64,000 bases of DNA from Bacteroidales bacterium (lineage in GTDB: Bacteria; Bacteroidota; Bacteroidia; Bacteroidales; F082), in assembly GCA_017460915.1 (NCBI GenBank), contig JAFUAA010000010.1, positions 1 through 64,000 of the forward strand, given 5' to 3'. A program made the position numbers and the translations under genes. Below, one piece after another: positions 23,942 through 32,016 of the stretch. The notes beneath the pieces are model-generated. The model was not told the origin of the DNA. It made no database searches and saw only the letters and a list, made by a program, of their open reading frames with translations. Every line of letters begins with the position of its first letter. Position 1 is the stretch's first letter.

Positions 23942-24421
23942 ATGAGAAAAGGCATTCAAATCGGATGTATGGCCGTGATGGCCATGGTTTTGTGGGCTAC
24001 CTCTTGCCGTAAGCAGGAGATATATGCCGATTGTCCTCTCATGGGCCATTGGGGTTGCGAGGAATACGTCAGTTACCGCACCGATAGCTTGGGCATTGAG
24101 AAGTGGGACACTTTGTATTATGAAGTGGGAACGGGTCATGGCTATGAGGTGTTTTTCTATGCCGACGGGTCGGGCAAATTGTTGCTCAACGACAGCCCTG
24201 CACTCATCAAGAAATTCAATTGTAGTTATGATTATAATTCCGATAATCAAGTACTTACAATCTATAACACCTCTTGGATTATCTCCATTTTCTCGGATGC
24301 GACCAGTGCCGATATGGACATTGAGGAAGTGACCGATAATACTATCCGGGCTTCGTGGATCAATCATTTCTCGGAGCCCATCCCGTTCTTTGAACGTTTT
24401 TATTTGAAACGAATTGAATAA
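23942..24421 (+). CDS. Predicted lipoprotein of unknown function
   Basis: 159 residues from MRKGIQIGCMAVMAMVLWATSC; Cys22 in ATSC is a plausible lipidation site, so the protein should be exported and lipid-anchored. The rest (MGHWGCEEYVSYRTD, then a beta-rich middle and FYLKRIE at the end) looks like a small lipocalin-type 'HWG/TWG' fold common in Bacteroidales lipoproteins. The next gene encodes a protein of similar architecture that also ends in a YLRRI-like motif, so the pair are likely paralogues in an operon (18-base gap). I do not recognise a function. Confidence 0.7.
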   Translation: MRKGIQIGCMAVMAMVLWATSCRKQEIYADCPLMGHWGCEEYVSYRTDSLGIEKWDTLYYEVGTGHGYEVFFYADGSGKLLLNDSPALIKKFNCSYDYNSDNQVLTIYNTSWIISIFSDATSADMDIEEVTDNTIRASWINHFSEPIPFFERFYLKRIE

Positions 24422-24439
24422 CAAAAAGATAAAGTAAAA

Positions 24440-25033
24440 ATGAAAAAGATTTCATTCCTTATGGCAGCGGCTTTGGCCGCCTTGCTGTTCACCTCTTGCA
24501 ACAAAACCGATTACACGAGTTTTATTGGCACCTGGGGTGTCGAGAAGATAGAGTATTACAACATTGATTATGCGGGCAACCCCATTGCGGCCTCTATGGA
24601 GAGCTACACCTTCAATCCTGACGATGCTGACAATACCATCCAGCTGGTCTTCAGGGGAGACAGGACTGGCGAAATGCGCGATGGTGCCATCGACACGTTG
24701 AAACTGGACTACAACAAGGAAACGGGCATCTATGAAACAGTTATTTATTGTCCTGACACGGTTCTGGTGAATACCTTCACGTATGTCTACGACGAGAGCG
24801 AGTCGAGTCTCATTATGAAGATCAAATACACCTATCCTTCTGAGAAAATAGATGTTTTCATGGTGAAAGTGTCCGATTTGACCGACAATTCCTTCAACTA
24901 CGAGAACGAATACGACATCGACTATGTGGAAAAGGCCTACCTGAGACGTATCCAATCTGCCTCCTCGAAGGAGACGGGTCGACAAGTGGCGAAGCATCCA
25001 CACAAACGCGGAGCGCTCTTGGGCGACAGATAA
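24440..25033 (+). CDS. Predicted lipoprotein, probable paralogue of the upstream one
   Basis: 197 residues. MKKISFLMAAALAALLFTSC has a clear lipobox (FTSC, Cys20). FIGTWGVEKIEYYNID resembles the start of lipocalin-like Bacteroidales lipoproteins; YVEKAYLRRI near the end matches the FYLKRI of its neighbour. About 25 residues after that (SASSKETGRQVAKHPHKRG and onward) look like read-through into noncoding sequence, so an upstream stop may have been lost. Function unknown. Confidence 0.7.
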   Translation: MKKISFLMAAALAALLFTSCNKTDYTSFIGTWGVEKIEYYNIDYAGNPIAASMESYTFNPDDADNTIQLVFRGDRTGEMRDGAIDTLKLDYNKETGIYETVIYCPDTVLVNTFTYVYDESESSLIMKIKYTYPSEKIDVFMVKVSDLTDNSFNYENEYDIDYVEKAYLRRIQSASSKETGRQVAKHPHKRGALLGDR

Positions 25034-25103
25034 GACACGACAGCTGAAAAAACGCCGGGCGTGTCATATCGAACTTGTTGAGGTATCTACGCACGGCATT
25101 TTT

Positions 25104-26309
25104 TTATTCAACATATAAGAGTAAGCCCTTCAAGTAAGCCCCTTCGGGGTGGAAGATGTTGATGGGATGGTCGGCAGGCTGCGACAGTTGGTCGACGATG
25201 CGCACGTTGCGCTTGGCCTCGATGGCGGCAGCGGTGACGATGCCTTGGAAGGTGGCCTTGTCGACGGCCTGCGAGCAGCTGAAGGTGAACAGCAGTCCGC
25301 CCTTGGCGATGCGCTTGATGGCTTCCATGTTGAGGAACTTGTAGCCGCTCAAGCCGCGATGTTTGTCCTGATGCCGCTTGGCGAACGCCGGTGGGTCGAG
25401 GATGATGAGGTCGAAGGCGCCTTCGCGCATGTCTTTCACATAGTCTTTCATGTCGGCCACGTGGCAGGGGTTTTCCTCTTTCGAGTAGCCGTTCAGTTCC
25501 AAGTTGCGCTCGGCTTCGGCCATGGCTTTTTTCGATGCGTCGACGGTGACGGCGCGGCGTGCCCCGCCCTTCAAGGCGGTGACGGAGAAGCCGCCCGTGT
25601 AGCCAAAGGCGTTGAGCACCGTTTTGCCTTGTGCCATTTGGCGCACTAGATTGCGATTCTCGCGTTGGTCGAGGAAGAAGCCTGTCTTCTGGCCTTCTTC
25701 CCAGTTGGGATGGAACTTGCTGTCGTTTTCCAGAATCAGTTCGTCGAGTGGGTTGCCCAAGAGATAGCCGTCGTCTATGACGTCGTCTTTGCCCATGCGT
25801 TGCATGGCCTCGGCGCTTTTGTTGTAGACGGCTTGTAGTCCGAGGTCGGGCATCAGCTTGAGGGCGCGGACGATTTCGTTGAGGTGCAAGGCCATGCCTT
25901 CGGTCTGGGCCTGCACCACGGCGGTGTGGCCATAGATGTCAACGATGAGGCCTGCCAGTCCGTCGCCTTCGGAATGTACGAGGCGGTAGCAGTTGGTGTG
26001 CGGGTTGTTGACCAGTCCCATGATTTTGCGCACTTCGAGGGCGTGGTTGAGACGGTCGAGGAAGAACCATTCGTCGATTTTGCAGTTGTCGAAGCAGAGC
26101 ATCTTGACGGCGATGCTGTCCGACTCGCAGAAGCCCGTGCCGAGGATGTTGCCATCGTAGTCGGTGACGGTGACCGTGTCGCCCGCCTGCAAGCCGTCGG
26201 CGGCGCTATGGATGGCGCCCGAGAAGATCCACGGGTGGAAGCGGCGCACCGCCTCGTCCTTGCCTCGCAGGAGCCTTATGGTAGGGTAGAGAGGGGTTTG
26301 TTCTTGCAT
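25104..26309 (-). CDS. rlmI: Class I SAM-dependent rRNA methyltransferase, RlmI-like
   Basis: 401 residues from MQEQTPLYPTIRLLRGKD (ATG at 26309, 19 bases after a minus-7 box). An N-terminal PUA-like domain (FHPWIFSGAI, DGNILGTGFC) precedes the Rossmann methyltransferase with LNAFGYTGGFSV (SAM motif I) and the catalytic DLIILDPPAF (motif IV). The FFLDQRENR segment is characteristic of the RlmI/RlmKL-C group, which makes 5-methylcytosine or N-methylguanine in 23S rRNA. E. coli RlmI makes m5C1962; the exact target here is inferred. Length and motifs are complete. Confidence 0.88.
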   Translation of the reverse strand: MQEQTPLYPTIRLLRGKDEAVRRFHPWIFSGAIHSAADGLQAGDTVTVTDYDGNILGTGFCESDSIAVKMLCFDNCKIDEWFFLDRLNHALEVRKIMGLVNNPHTNCYRLVHSEGDGLAGLIVDIYGHTAVVQAQTEGMALHLNEIVRALKLMPDLGLQAVYNKSAEAMQRMGKDDVIDDGYLLGNPLDELILENDSKFHPNWEEGQKTGFFLDQRENRNLVRQMAQGKTVLNAFGYTGGFSVTALKGGARRAVTVDASKKAMAEAERNLELNGYSKEENPCHVADMKDYVKDMREGAFDLIILDPPAFAKRHQDKHRGLSGYKFLNMEAIKRIAKGGLLFTFSCSQAVDKATFQGIVTAAAIEAKRNVRIVDQLSQPADHPINIFHPEGAYLKGLLLYVE

Positions 26310-26327
26310 CGTTCCAAAATTTTGGGG

Positions 26328-26335
26328 CAAAGGTA
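26328..26335 (-). promoter_or_regulatory. minus-7 box for rlmI
   Basis: CAAAGGTA on the plus strand (TACCTTTG on the minus strand). Confidence 0.55.
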
Positions 26336-26361
26336 AGGAAAAATTGGGTTGGTGGACATTG

Positions 26362-26844
26362 TCATAGAAATCCGGTCATATAAACGGGCAAGAGCATAGT
26401 CTCTCCGTCCTTGCGTAGTTCTTTTGTGTATACGAGATAGCGACTTTCGACCTTCGATGGAAACTTTTGGCAAAAAGCATCCAATGAAGCATGGGAGTTA
26501 TAGCTTCCCGATTTGATTTCCAACGGGCAAACCTACTTGTGGGTCTGTGACATGGAAGGCAAAATTGACCGTCTTGCTATCTCCCAAAGCAATCAGGTAA
26601 TCTTTCATTTTGTCCGTCTTTACACCTTTAATGACGGATGTCGGATAAAACGTGATACACCGCGAGCAAGCATTGCAGGGATGGCAGCGAAGAGCTTGCC
26701 TATCTTGCCCGTTTTGTCAATCTTCCGAAAATCGTCGATGTAGAGTTTCACGATTTTGCGCTTTATGGCATCCACAGCCCGCAGGTTTTTGGTGTTCAGG
26801 TATTCGCTCACAGCCTGCGGCATTCCGCCCACAAGCATATACAA
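26362..26844 (-). pseudogene. Remnant of an AAA/DUF4143 ATP-binding protein
   Basis: Three pieces of one family are readable on the minus strand. From 26844: LYMLVGGMPQAVSEYLNTKN to ARGVSRF. Then, in another frame, FYPTSVIKGVKTDKMKDYL and VNFAFHVTDPQVGLPV. Then, after a jump, PLEIKSGSYNSHASLDAFCQ to LLPVYMTGFL, ending at TGA 26362. This is the order expected for DUF4143 proteins, but the N-terminal Walker A/B ATPase and roughly 110 internal residues before the EIKSG nuclease-like motif are gone, and there is a frameshift near 26645. It is a decayed relative, in architecture, of the intact gene at 20988. Confidence 0.8.
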
Positions 26845-26880
26845 CCCTGAAAGAACTTAGATAACAAAAACATAAACGAC

Positions 26881-27177
26881 ATGGATAATATAAACACAAC
26901 AAACGCAATTAACGTAGACTACGATGCGTTGAAAAACGAGACAACAGAGTTTTTAGACAATGCTGTTATCAATGCAAACATTGGAAGAAAGAAACTTGGT
27001 TCATCAGACACTATTATGTTGCTTCAAATGGCGCGTTATTACGAAGGAAAGGAGCTTATTAATAACGCCAACCTCCTTTTTGCTATCAATGAGATTTCTT
27101 CCACTCCTTCAAAACCTACTAAAAAAAATAGTAATAATCATCGATGGGGAAAGAATGGAAGTGGAAGCGACAAGTGA
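26881..27177 (+). CDS. Unknown protein, N-terminal part of a frameshifted gene
   Basis: 98 residues (MDNINTTNAINVDYDALKNE onward), helical and acidic, no recognised domain. Near its end the run ACT followed by eight A (27121-27128) puts the reading frame into SNNHRWGKNGSGSDK and a stop. With seven A the frame would continue as TKKIVIIIDGERMEVEATSD into the overlapping gene at 27155, giving one protein of about 307 residues. I think the two are pieces of a single gene, or one gene expressed by slippage on the A-run. It begins an AT-rich cluster of unknown genes. Confidence 0.55.
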   Translation: MDNINTTNAINVDYDALKNETTEFLDNAVINANIGRKKLGSSDTIMLLQMARYYEGKELINNANLLFAINEISSTPSKPTKKNSNNHRWGKNGSGSDK

Positions 27178-27805
27178 TGCTGTTTTGGAAAAAGAAGAAT
27201 ATCCAGTCTCACCGGCAGAAATAAAAGGCTTAAACCCTTGCGCGATGATAGATTTGAGGAGAAGGGTAATAGAGTTTACGCTTCAACCAGAGGGTATTAA
27301 ACGGATTGCTGAAGCCAAGGATGTTGGCGTGTATATCGACTCAGACAACTTGTATGATGCCAATGGGGGCGATATCCAATTCCGCGATGGCAAAGGGAGT
27401 TTCCAAATTGAAGGAATACAAGGGGCGATGAAACGCACCTACCATTACTTTGTGGACGAAAACTGCTATTCGGATTACTGCTCTTCGTTCCTCGAAAGGA
27501 AGCAAAAGCTTCTTGCAGAAGAAGAAAAGTGGGTTGAAGGAGAAAGGCAGAAAAGAAAACAAGAAGAAAAAGAAGAAGAGGAACTTTGGTATAAAGCGAG
27601 AAAAAAATACCTGATCATACTGGCTGTTTCTGTTGGTTTGTTCATTATCGGCTGCATTCTTGAAGTTGCCTTTAATTACGAGGGACCAACATGGCTTCTT
27701 TTATTGGAATTTGGTGGATTTCTATATAGCGGATACAAATTATTAGACATGTATGGAATAATAGACAATTGGATGGAAAGATATGGCCGTGGAGGCAGTG
27801 AATAG
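27155..27805 (+). CDS. Unknown membrane protein, C-terminal part of a frameshifted gene
   Basis: 216 residues from MEVEATSDAVLEKEEYPVSP. A beta-rich middle (VIEFTLQPEGIKRIAEAKD, VYIDSDNLYDANGGDIQF) leads to a strongly charged coiled coil (about residues 130-162, rich in K/E/R/Q), then two hydrophobic segments, YLIILAVSVGLFIIGCILEV and WLLLLEFGGFLYSGY, near the C-terminus. No family recognised. The start overlaps the 26881 frame by 23 bases; see that entry for the eight-A tract that separates them. The next gene follows after two bases, so they are co-transcribed. Confidence 0.6.
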   Translation: MEVEATSDAVLEKEEYPVSPAEIKGLNPCAMIDLRRRVIEFTLQPEGIKRIAEAKDVGVYIDSDNLYDANGGDIQFRDGKGSFQIEGIQGAMKRTYHYFVDENCYSDYCSSFLERKQKLLAEEEKWVEGERQKRKQEEKEEEELWYKARKKYLIILAVSVGLFIIGCILEVAFNYEGPTWLLLLEFGGFLYSGYKLLDMYGIIDNWMERYGRGGSE

Positions 27806-27807
27806 TT

Positions 27808-28302
27808 ATGGACAAAAAGTATCCACAAAAACTAAGTTATCCCGACTACGAACATTCCTTCAGCCCAAGGCTGTTGAACGACTTTGAAGAGGGTCGGCTC
27901 GACGGCTTCGACATGGAGACGATGCGAGGCTTGGTTTACGGCTACACCTTCACCGAGGACTATACCAAAGGCGTTATTCCCAACGCTTTCAGCATGGACT
28001 ATTGGGCAGCCAAGCATGGTTGCCCACAGGAACAACTTCTCTTCGATGCCATCAGCAGCACTGGTGAGGGATTGAGCAAAGAAGATGCCATTTGCGTGAT
28101 ATGCATTCAGCATGAATACGAGTACCTTAAGAGGGAATGGCCTTTGAAGATAAAGGGGCAGAAACTGCTTCTTGACAAAAACATCGACTGCATCGAATTT
28201 GAAGAAGGACAAATGATTGACAAGCTCTATTTCGACATTAGCCGTTGGTTTGAGAGGGTGAAGTGTCGGAAATATGAGCCTTTTGGTATTTTCGATGATT
28301 AG
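27808..28302 (+). CDS. Unknown soluble protein
   Basis: 164 residues, MDKKYPQKLSYPDYEHSFSP onward, no signal peptide or membrane segment. Acidic, with an internal helical region (EDAICVICIQHEYEYLKREW). It starts two bases after the preceding stop, so it is tightly coupled to the coiled-coil membrane protein. I do not recognise a family. The context (unknown membrane protein, zinc ribbon, broken DUF1016 nuclease) suggests an accessory or defence-related block. Confidence 0.65.
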   Translation: MDKKYPQKLSYPDYEHSFSPRLLNDFEEGRLDGFDMETMRGLVYGYTFTEDYTKGVIPNAFSMDYWAAKHGCPQEQLLFDAISSTGEGLSKEDAICVICIQHEYEYLKREWPLKIKGQKLLLDKNIDCIEFEEGQMIDKLYFDISRWFERVKCRKYEPFGIFDD

Positions 28303-28353
28303 GTGGTGCGATTAAATATTGTATGTTGAAAAAGCACTAAATACACAGCCAAA

Positions 28354-28641
28354 ATGCTATCCAATTACTTGATTTGTCCAAAGTGCGAGAGCCTTTTTTC
28401 GCCCGAGTTTAATGCTTGTCCCATTTGTGGTGCGGCGATAGACACAGATGCAGAACACCGTGTTTTTCGTATTTTGCCCCATGTGGTTTGCGGCAATTGC
28501 GGCAACCTTGTGCCCGAGTCAGCCGATGTTTGCCCTTTCTGTGAAGCACCAATGGATTCTCATGCCAAGCGCGAAATCGTGGAGCAACCGGTAGGGTTGG
28601 AGATTGTTGGTGCAATAGGGACACCCATTGGCACAGCATGA
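28354..28641 (+). CDS. Small double zinc-ribbon protein
   Basis: 95 residues with two zinc-ribbon halves: CPKC...CPIC (residues about 8-25) and CGNC...CPFC (about 46-66). The remaining C-terminal 30 residues are unstructured and hydrophobic. Such ribbons are used as protein or nucleic-acid adaptors; the partner is unknown. It is 51 bases downstream of the unknown gene at 27808 in the same direction and may belong to the same transcript. Confidence 0.7.
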   Translation: MLSNYLICPKCESLFSPEFNACPICGAAIDTDAEHRVFRILPHVVCGNCGNLVPESADVCPFCEAPMDSHAKREIVEQPVGLEIVGAIGTPIGTA

Positions 28642-28754
28642 AGGACTACCAGCGTTTTGAGAGGTAATAGCCTCGTCTCGGGCGAAATCCACCCATTCTC
28701 GGTTAGATTTCGCCCATTTTTATACCAACCCATTTCCAAATCGGATAAATTTCC

Positions 28755-28762
28755 TACCTTTG
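28755..28762 (+). promoter_or_regulatory. minus-7 box for the DUF1016 pseudogene
   Basis: TACCTTTG, 71 bases before the ATG at 28834. The leader after it ends in an AT-rich AAACAAAAGATTGAAC typical of these genes. Confidence 0.5.
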
Positions 28763-28833
28763 GCCTCGAATTTCAAAACAAAGAATCGGGAAAAGATAGG
28801 ATTGTAACCACATAGACAAACAAAAGATTGAAC

Positions 28834-29846
28834 ATGGATGACAAGGAATACGCACAATGGATTGTTGAATTAAAGCATCGCATTAAAAACGCGCAGATTA
28901 AGTCGGCAGTAAAGGTTAATCAAGAACTGATCAACTGTATTGGTCTATAGGGAAGGATATTGTTGAGAAAAAGGCAGAAGACACCATTGGCGGCAATTTC
29001 TACAAACGCATCAGCAGCGACTTGCAATCGGAATTCCCTGATATGAAGGGCTTTTCGGAACGCAATATTTTTTATATGCGCTCCATGTTTCTGTTGTTTT
29101 CTCCTCTCGAAACAGAACTGCCACAACTTGTGGCAGTCGATAAAGAACTGCCGCAACCTGTGGCAGTCAATGTAAAGGAAATCGTCTGCCTCATTCCATG
29201 GGGACATATCCGACACATTATCGACAAACACCTGTCGTCCGAGGAAGCGTTTTTTTATGTTCAGAAAACGTTGGAGAATGGTTGGAGCAGAGCCGTACTG
29301 ATGAACATGATGGATACGCGGCTCTACGAAGCAAAAGGAAAGGCTATCAGTAATTTTTCAACGGTCTTGCCTTCGCCCGAAAGCGACTATGCCTAGCAAA
29401 TCACCAAAGACCCTTATAACTTCGATTTCCTTACGCTCAACGAAAACTACAAGGAACTGGAACTGCAAAAAGCTCTTGAACAAAACATTACACGGTTTCT
29501 ACTGGAATTGGGAAACGGGTTCGCATTCGTGGGACGGCAGGTCAGACTTGAGGTAAACGGCGATGAGTTTTTCTGCGATTTGCTATTCTATCATATTTCG
29601 CTGAAAAGATATGTGGTCGTGGAGCTTAAAACTGTGAAATTCGAACCTGAATTCATCAGCAAGGTCAACTTTTATTGCAATGCAGTTAACCATTTGCTGA
29701 AAAAGAATGATGACAATGATACAATTGGGCTGTTGATTTGCAAGGAGAAGAATGACGTAGTGGCTCAATGGACTGTTGAAAACGCGCCAGTACCAATCGC
29801 AATTTCAAAGTACACGCTGCAACATGTTATTCCGTCTTCAAATTAA
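28834..29846 (+). pseudogene. Broken DUF1016 (YhcG-type) PDDEXK nuclease gene
   Basis: All parts of a DUF1016 protein are present in order but in pieces. MDDKEYAQWIVELKHRIKNA starts at 28834 and runs into a stop after a one-base deletion near 28934; the true continuation (LYWSIGKDIVEKKAEDTIGG) is in the next frame. The helical core follows (PWGHIRHIIDKH, ENGWSRAVLMNMMDTRLY). A TAG at 29394-29396 replaces the glutamine codon expected in YAQQITKDPYNF. The nuclease domain is intact downstream: LGNGFAFVGRQVRLEV, FFCDLLFYH, VVVELKTVKFEPEF. Two independent lesions make function unlikely. YhcG-type nucleases are often linked to mobile or defence loci. Confidence 0.85.
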
Positions 29847-29942
29847 ATGAGAATCTGCCTAACATGCTGCTTTGGCATCAAAGAAGATTTCTTTCATGCT
29901 TGGGGCATTCCAGAGCCTACGATGACATACAGCGAAAAGGGG

Positions 29943-30023
29943 TTCACGCTTTTCCAAGAAAAACAATGCAAAGAACTTACGCTTTTCCAATATTTTTTGG
30001 CGCAAAATCTTACGCTTTTCCAA
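29943..30023. repeat. Three 15-bp repeats with exact 33-bp period
   Basis: Copies of YTYACGCTTTTCCAA start at 29943, 29976 and 30009. On the minus strand they read TTGGAAAAGCGTAAG and would encode an 11-residue LEKRK repeat in one frame. No convincing gene covers them on either strand (short frames at 29847-30068 and 29859-30056 only). They lie just after the DUF1016 remnant. Confidence 0.8.
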
Positions 30024-30071
30024 TTTTATTGCCGCATCATGAAGTACAACCAGCATTTCGAGAAATAATAA

Positions 30072-31394
30072 TTACTTATCCCTCACTAACCGCATCGCCG
30101 TCCGTGCATGAGGATAATACGGCATCGTGGTATATAGGTGTTCATCATCAAAATCAATGCGCCAACAAAACCACGGCTCACAACGTGTGTCCGACCAATA
30201 AGCGCCATAAGAACCTGTGATTTCCCACATGGTCTCCCGTTCGGGAACCAAACCGCTTGCTGGCAGAAAAACGGCTCCATTGGCTTCCAAAACCTGCTCC
30301 CAGTCATGAGCTGAAATGACATTGCTGGAATGACTAGCCAGGAAATCGTTGGCATAATTGATTGGGAAACAGTTTGATTTCCAATGGTCAAGGAAGAGAA
30401 CCATTCCGTTGACCCCGTTCACAATGGCTTTGGCATATCGCCAACCGGATTCGGTATTGCGTTTCTCCAACAAAAACCTCCATTCCTGCATGGTCATAGT
30501 CCGCCACAAGCCTTCTTGGTTGCCCCCGTTCACAATCGCGTTATAGCCCCAGTCGGCTTGTCCGGTCTGTTCGTGCAAGTCGCAACTGTCGCATCCGTAT
30601 GCGGCATGGGCAAACTGGGCAAAGTCAATGCTTAAATCTGTCTCGCATGGCCAGGGCTGGTAACACTCAGCCTCATGGTCATAACCGCTTGTGCTCCATG
30701 CAAACAAATCGATCCGGCCCTCATAATGATAGGTCGCTAACCTATTGTTGCATTTGATGCCGTTTTCAAACACGTTGCCTACCGAGTCGTTTCCCACAAA
30801 ATCCCATTGGTGTTCGGCAAAACGCCATGTGTTGGTGGAGGCTTGGTATTGCAAGTTGCCTTTCGAGAAAACCACCTGGTCGCCCGCCTCATTGATGGTG
30901 AACAAGCCGTTGATGGCGCCTTCGGGTGCGGCGAGACGAGGCGGAAGAGGTTCCTCCTTGTTGTTCACCAACCAAACGATGGCTCCGATGAACAATGCCG
31001 CAGCCAAACCTAACCCGATTCTCGAAGTGACGAAGGTCACTTCGCTTCGCCGAATGGCTTTCCGCAATGCCTCAATGCTTTGGTAACGTTCTTTAGGGTC
31101 CTTCTTCAAGCATTGCCCGACAATAGATTCCTTGGCTAAATGGTATTGCTGCATCAGCTTTCCAAGAGCATAGATGTCGGTGGCGGGCGAGATGAGATGG
31201 GTTTTTGCGGCCAATTGTTCAGGTGCGCAGTAGTCGCGGGTATAGCCCAAGTCGTAAACGAAACTTTCGCTCCAGCCGAAGCCGAGGTCGATAAGCTTGA
31301 CGTGGTGGCTTCTGTCGGTAATGAGGATGTTGCGCGGTTTCAGATCGAGGTGGAGCATGCCCTTGTCGTGGACGTAAGCCAAGGCCGAAAACAA
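30072..31394 (-). CDS. Ser/Thr protein kinase C-lobe fused to a Bacteroidales surface-type domain (split gene, part 2)
   Basis: 440 residues in the same frame as the N-lobe at 31413-31754, separated by an in-frame TGA. It holds the catalytic loop HLDLKPRN, the DFG-like LIDLGFGWSE and the activation/APE region DYCAPEQLA, then a membrane helix (LGLAAALFIGAIVWLV). The extracellular part, from about residue 170, is a domain seen in many Bacteroidales proteins (NGLFTINEAGDQVVFSKGNL, FAEHQWDFVGND, WGTSGY-like AWSTSGYDHEA, closing ARTAMRLVRDK). Without the N-lobe lysine it cannot bind ATP normally, so unless the TGA is bypassed the kinase is dead. The first in-frame ATG is at 31394. Confidence 0.7.
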   Translation of the reverse strand: MFSALAYVHDKGMLHLDLKPRNILITDRSHHVKLIDLGFGWSESFVYDLGYTRDYCAPEQLAAKTHLISPATDIYALGKLMQQYHLAKESIVGQCLKKDPKERYQSIEALRKAIRRSEVTFVTSRIGLGLAAALFIGAIVWLVNNKEEPLPPRLAAPEGAINGLFTINEAGDQVVFSKGNLQYQASTNTWRFAEHQWDFVGNDSVGNVFENGIKCNNRLATYHYEGRIDLFAWSTSGYDHEAECYQPWPCETDLSIDFAQFAHAAYGCDSCDLHEQTGQADWGYNAIVNGGNQEGLWRTMTMQEWRFLLEKRNTESGWRYAKAIVNGVNGMVLFLDHWKSNCFPINYANDFLASHSSNVISAHDWEQVLEANGAVFLPASGLVPERETMWEITGSYGAYWSDTRCEPWFCWRIDFDDEHLYTTMPYYPHARTAMRLVRDK

Positions 31395-31412
31395 CTCGTC
31401 GAGGAAACGCTT

Positions 31413-31754
31413 TCAGTTTTCCTTGTTGAGGAAATAGTCGGGATGCTGGGCGACGAATTCCTCCAAACTGTCGCCGTCCACATAGTCCATGCGGATGAAG
31501 GGACCTTTCGCGTCCTCGTCGCAGGCGAAATAACGCACGATGTTGGGGTGCTCCAAGTCAATGCCCAATTCAAACTCCTTGCGGAAGAGGCTCATGTAGG
31601 CCTCCGATTGGCAGTATTGCGGCTTGGGTCGCTTCACGCAATAGACGCGACTGTCCTTCACCAGTTTGTAGCAGTCGGCGGTGCCGCCGCCGTCAAACAG
31701 GATTTCGTCTTGAACCTGCGCCGCAGGGTTGGTATAGTCGGAATCGGTGGTCAT
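31413..31754 (-). CDS. Ser/Thr protein kinase N-lobe (split gene, part 1)
   Basis: 113 residues with the glycine-rich loop (FDGGGTADCYK), the ATP-anchoring lysine (YCVKRPK, Lys41) and the alphaC/beta4-5 region (ELGIDLEHPNIVRYF, IRMDYVDGDSLEEF). It stops at TGA 31413-31415 (…LNKEN, stop, KRFLDELFSALAYVHDKG) exactly where a kinase would continue into its C-lobe. Both halves keep family sequence with no other lesion, so this looks like a recent nonsense mutation or a sequencing error rather than old decay. A minus-7 box lies 46 bases upstream. Confidence 0.7.
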   Translation of the reverse strand: MTTDSDYTNPAAQVQDEILFDGGGTADCYKLVKDSRVYCVKRPKPQYCQSEAYMSLFRKEFELGIDLEHPNIVRYFACDEDAKGPFIRMDYVDGDSLEEFVAQHPDYFLNKEN

Positions 31755-31799
31755 GACGTCTCAATGATGGAAAAGGGTAACATCTGCTAAATCTTTTGG

Positions 31800-31807
31800 C
31801 AAAGATA
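31800..31807 (-). promoter_or_regulatory. minus-7 box for the kinase gene
   Basis: CAAAGATA on the plus strand. Confidence 0.5.
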
Positions 31808-31860
31808 CGGATTTCCGCAAGATATCGAACTGCAAAATGCAAATGGATGAAATGGATGGC

Positions 31861-31876
31861 GCTTCGACAAGCTCTG
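31861..31876. repeat. Partial TTCGACA-type repeat
   Basis: GCTTCGACAAGCTCTG between the divergent kinase and adenine deaminase promoters; half of the inverted repeat seen at 17476. Confidence 0.6.
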
Positions 31877-31992
31877 TGTCCTAATTTGCGCCACGATCAT
31901 AAGTGAGTTTTATGGAACCTTTGAAGAGTCACCTCCATATGGTGGGCGAGGAATAATTTTGATGGTTTGGTAGGGAATCCTTTCCTATTCCT

Positions 31993-32000
31993 TATCTTTG
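31993..32000 (+). promoter_or_regulatory. Promoter of the adenine deaminase gene
   Basis: TATCTTTG with TTG at 31967-31969, 23 bases upstream, and the ATG 16 bases downstream. Confidence 0.65.
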
Positions 32001-32016
32001 CGCCAAAATTGGGACT

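Noticed and set aside
29847..30068. 73-residue plus-strand frame and 65-residue minus-strand frame after the DUF1016 gene
   Set aside because: Both only cover the 33-bp repeats and their surroundings, with no recognised family or good start region; listed as a repeat instead.
31413..31415. TGA as selenocysteine codon in the kinase
   Set aside because: No selenocysteine position is expected there in kinases and no hairpin of SECIS type is evident just downstream; a nonsense mutation or error is simpler.
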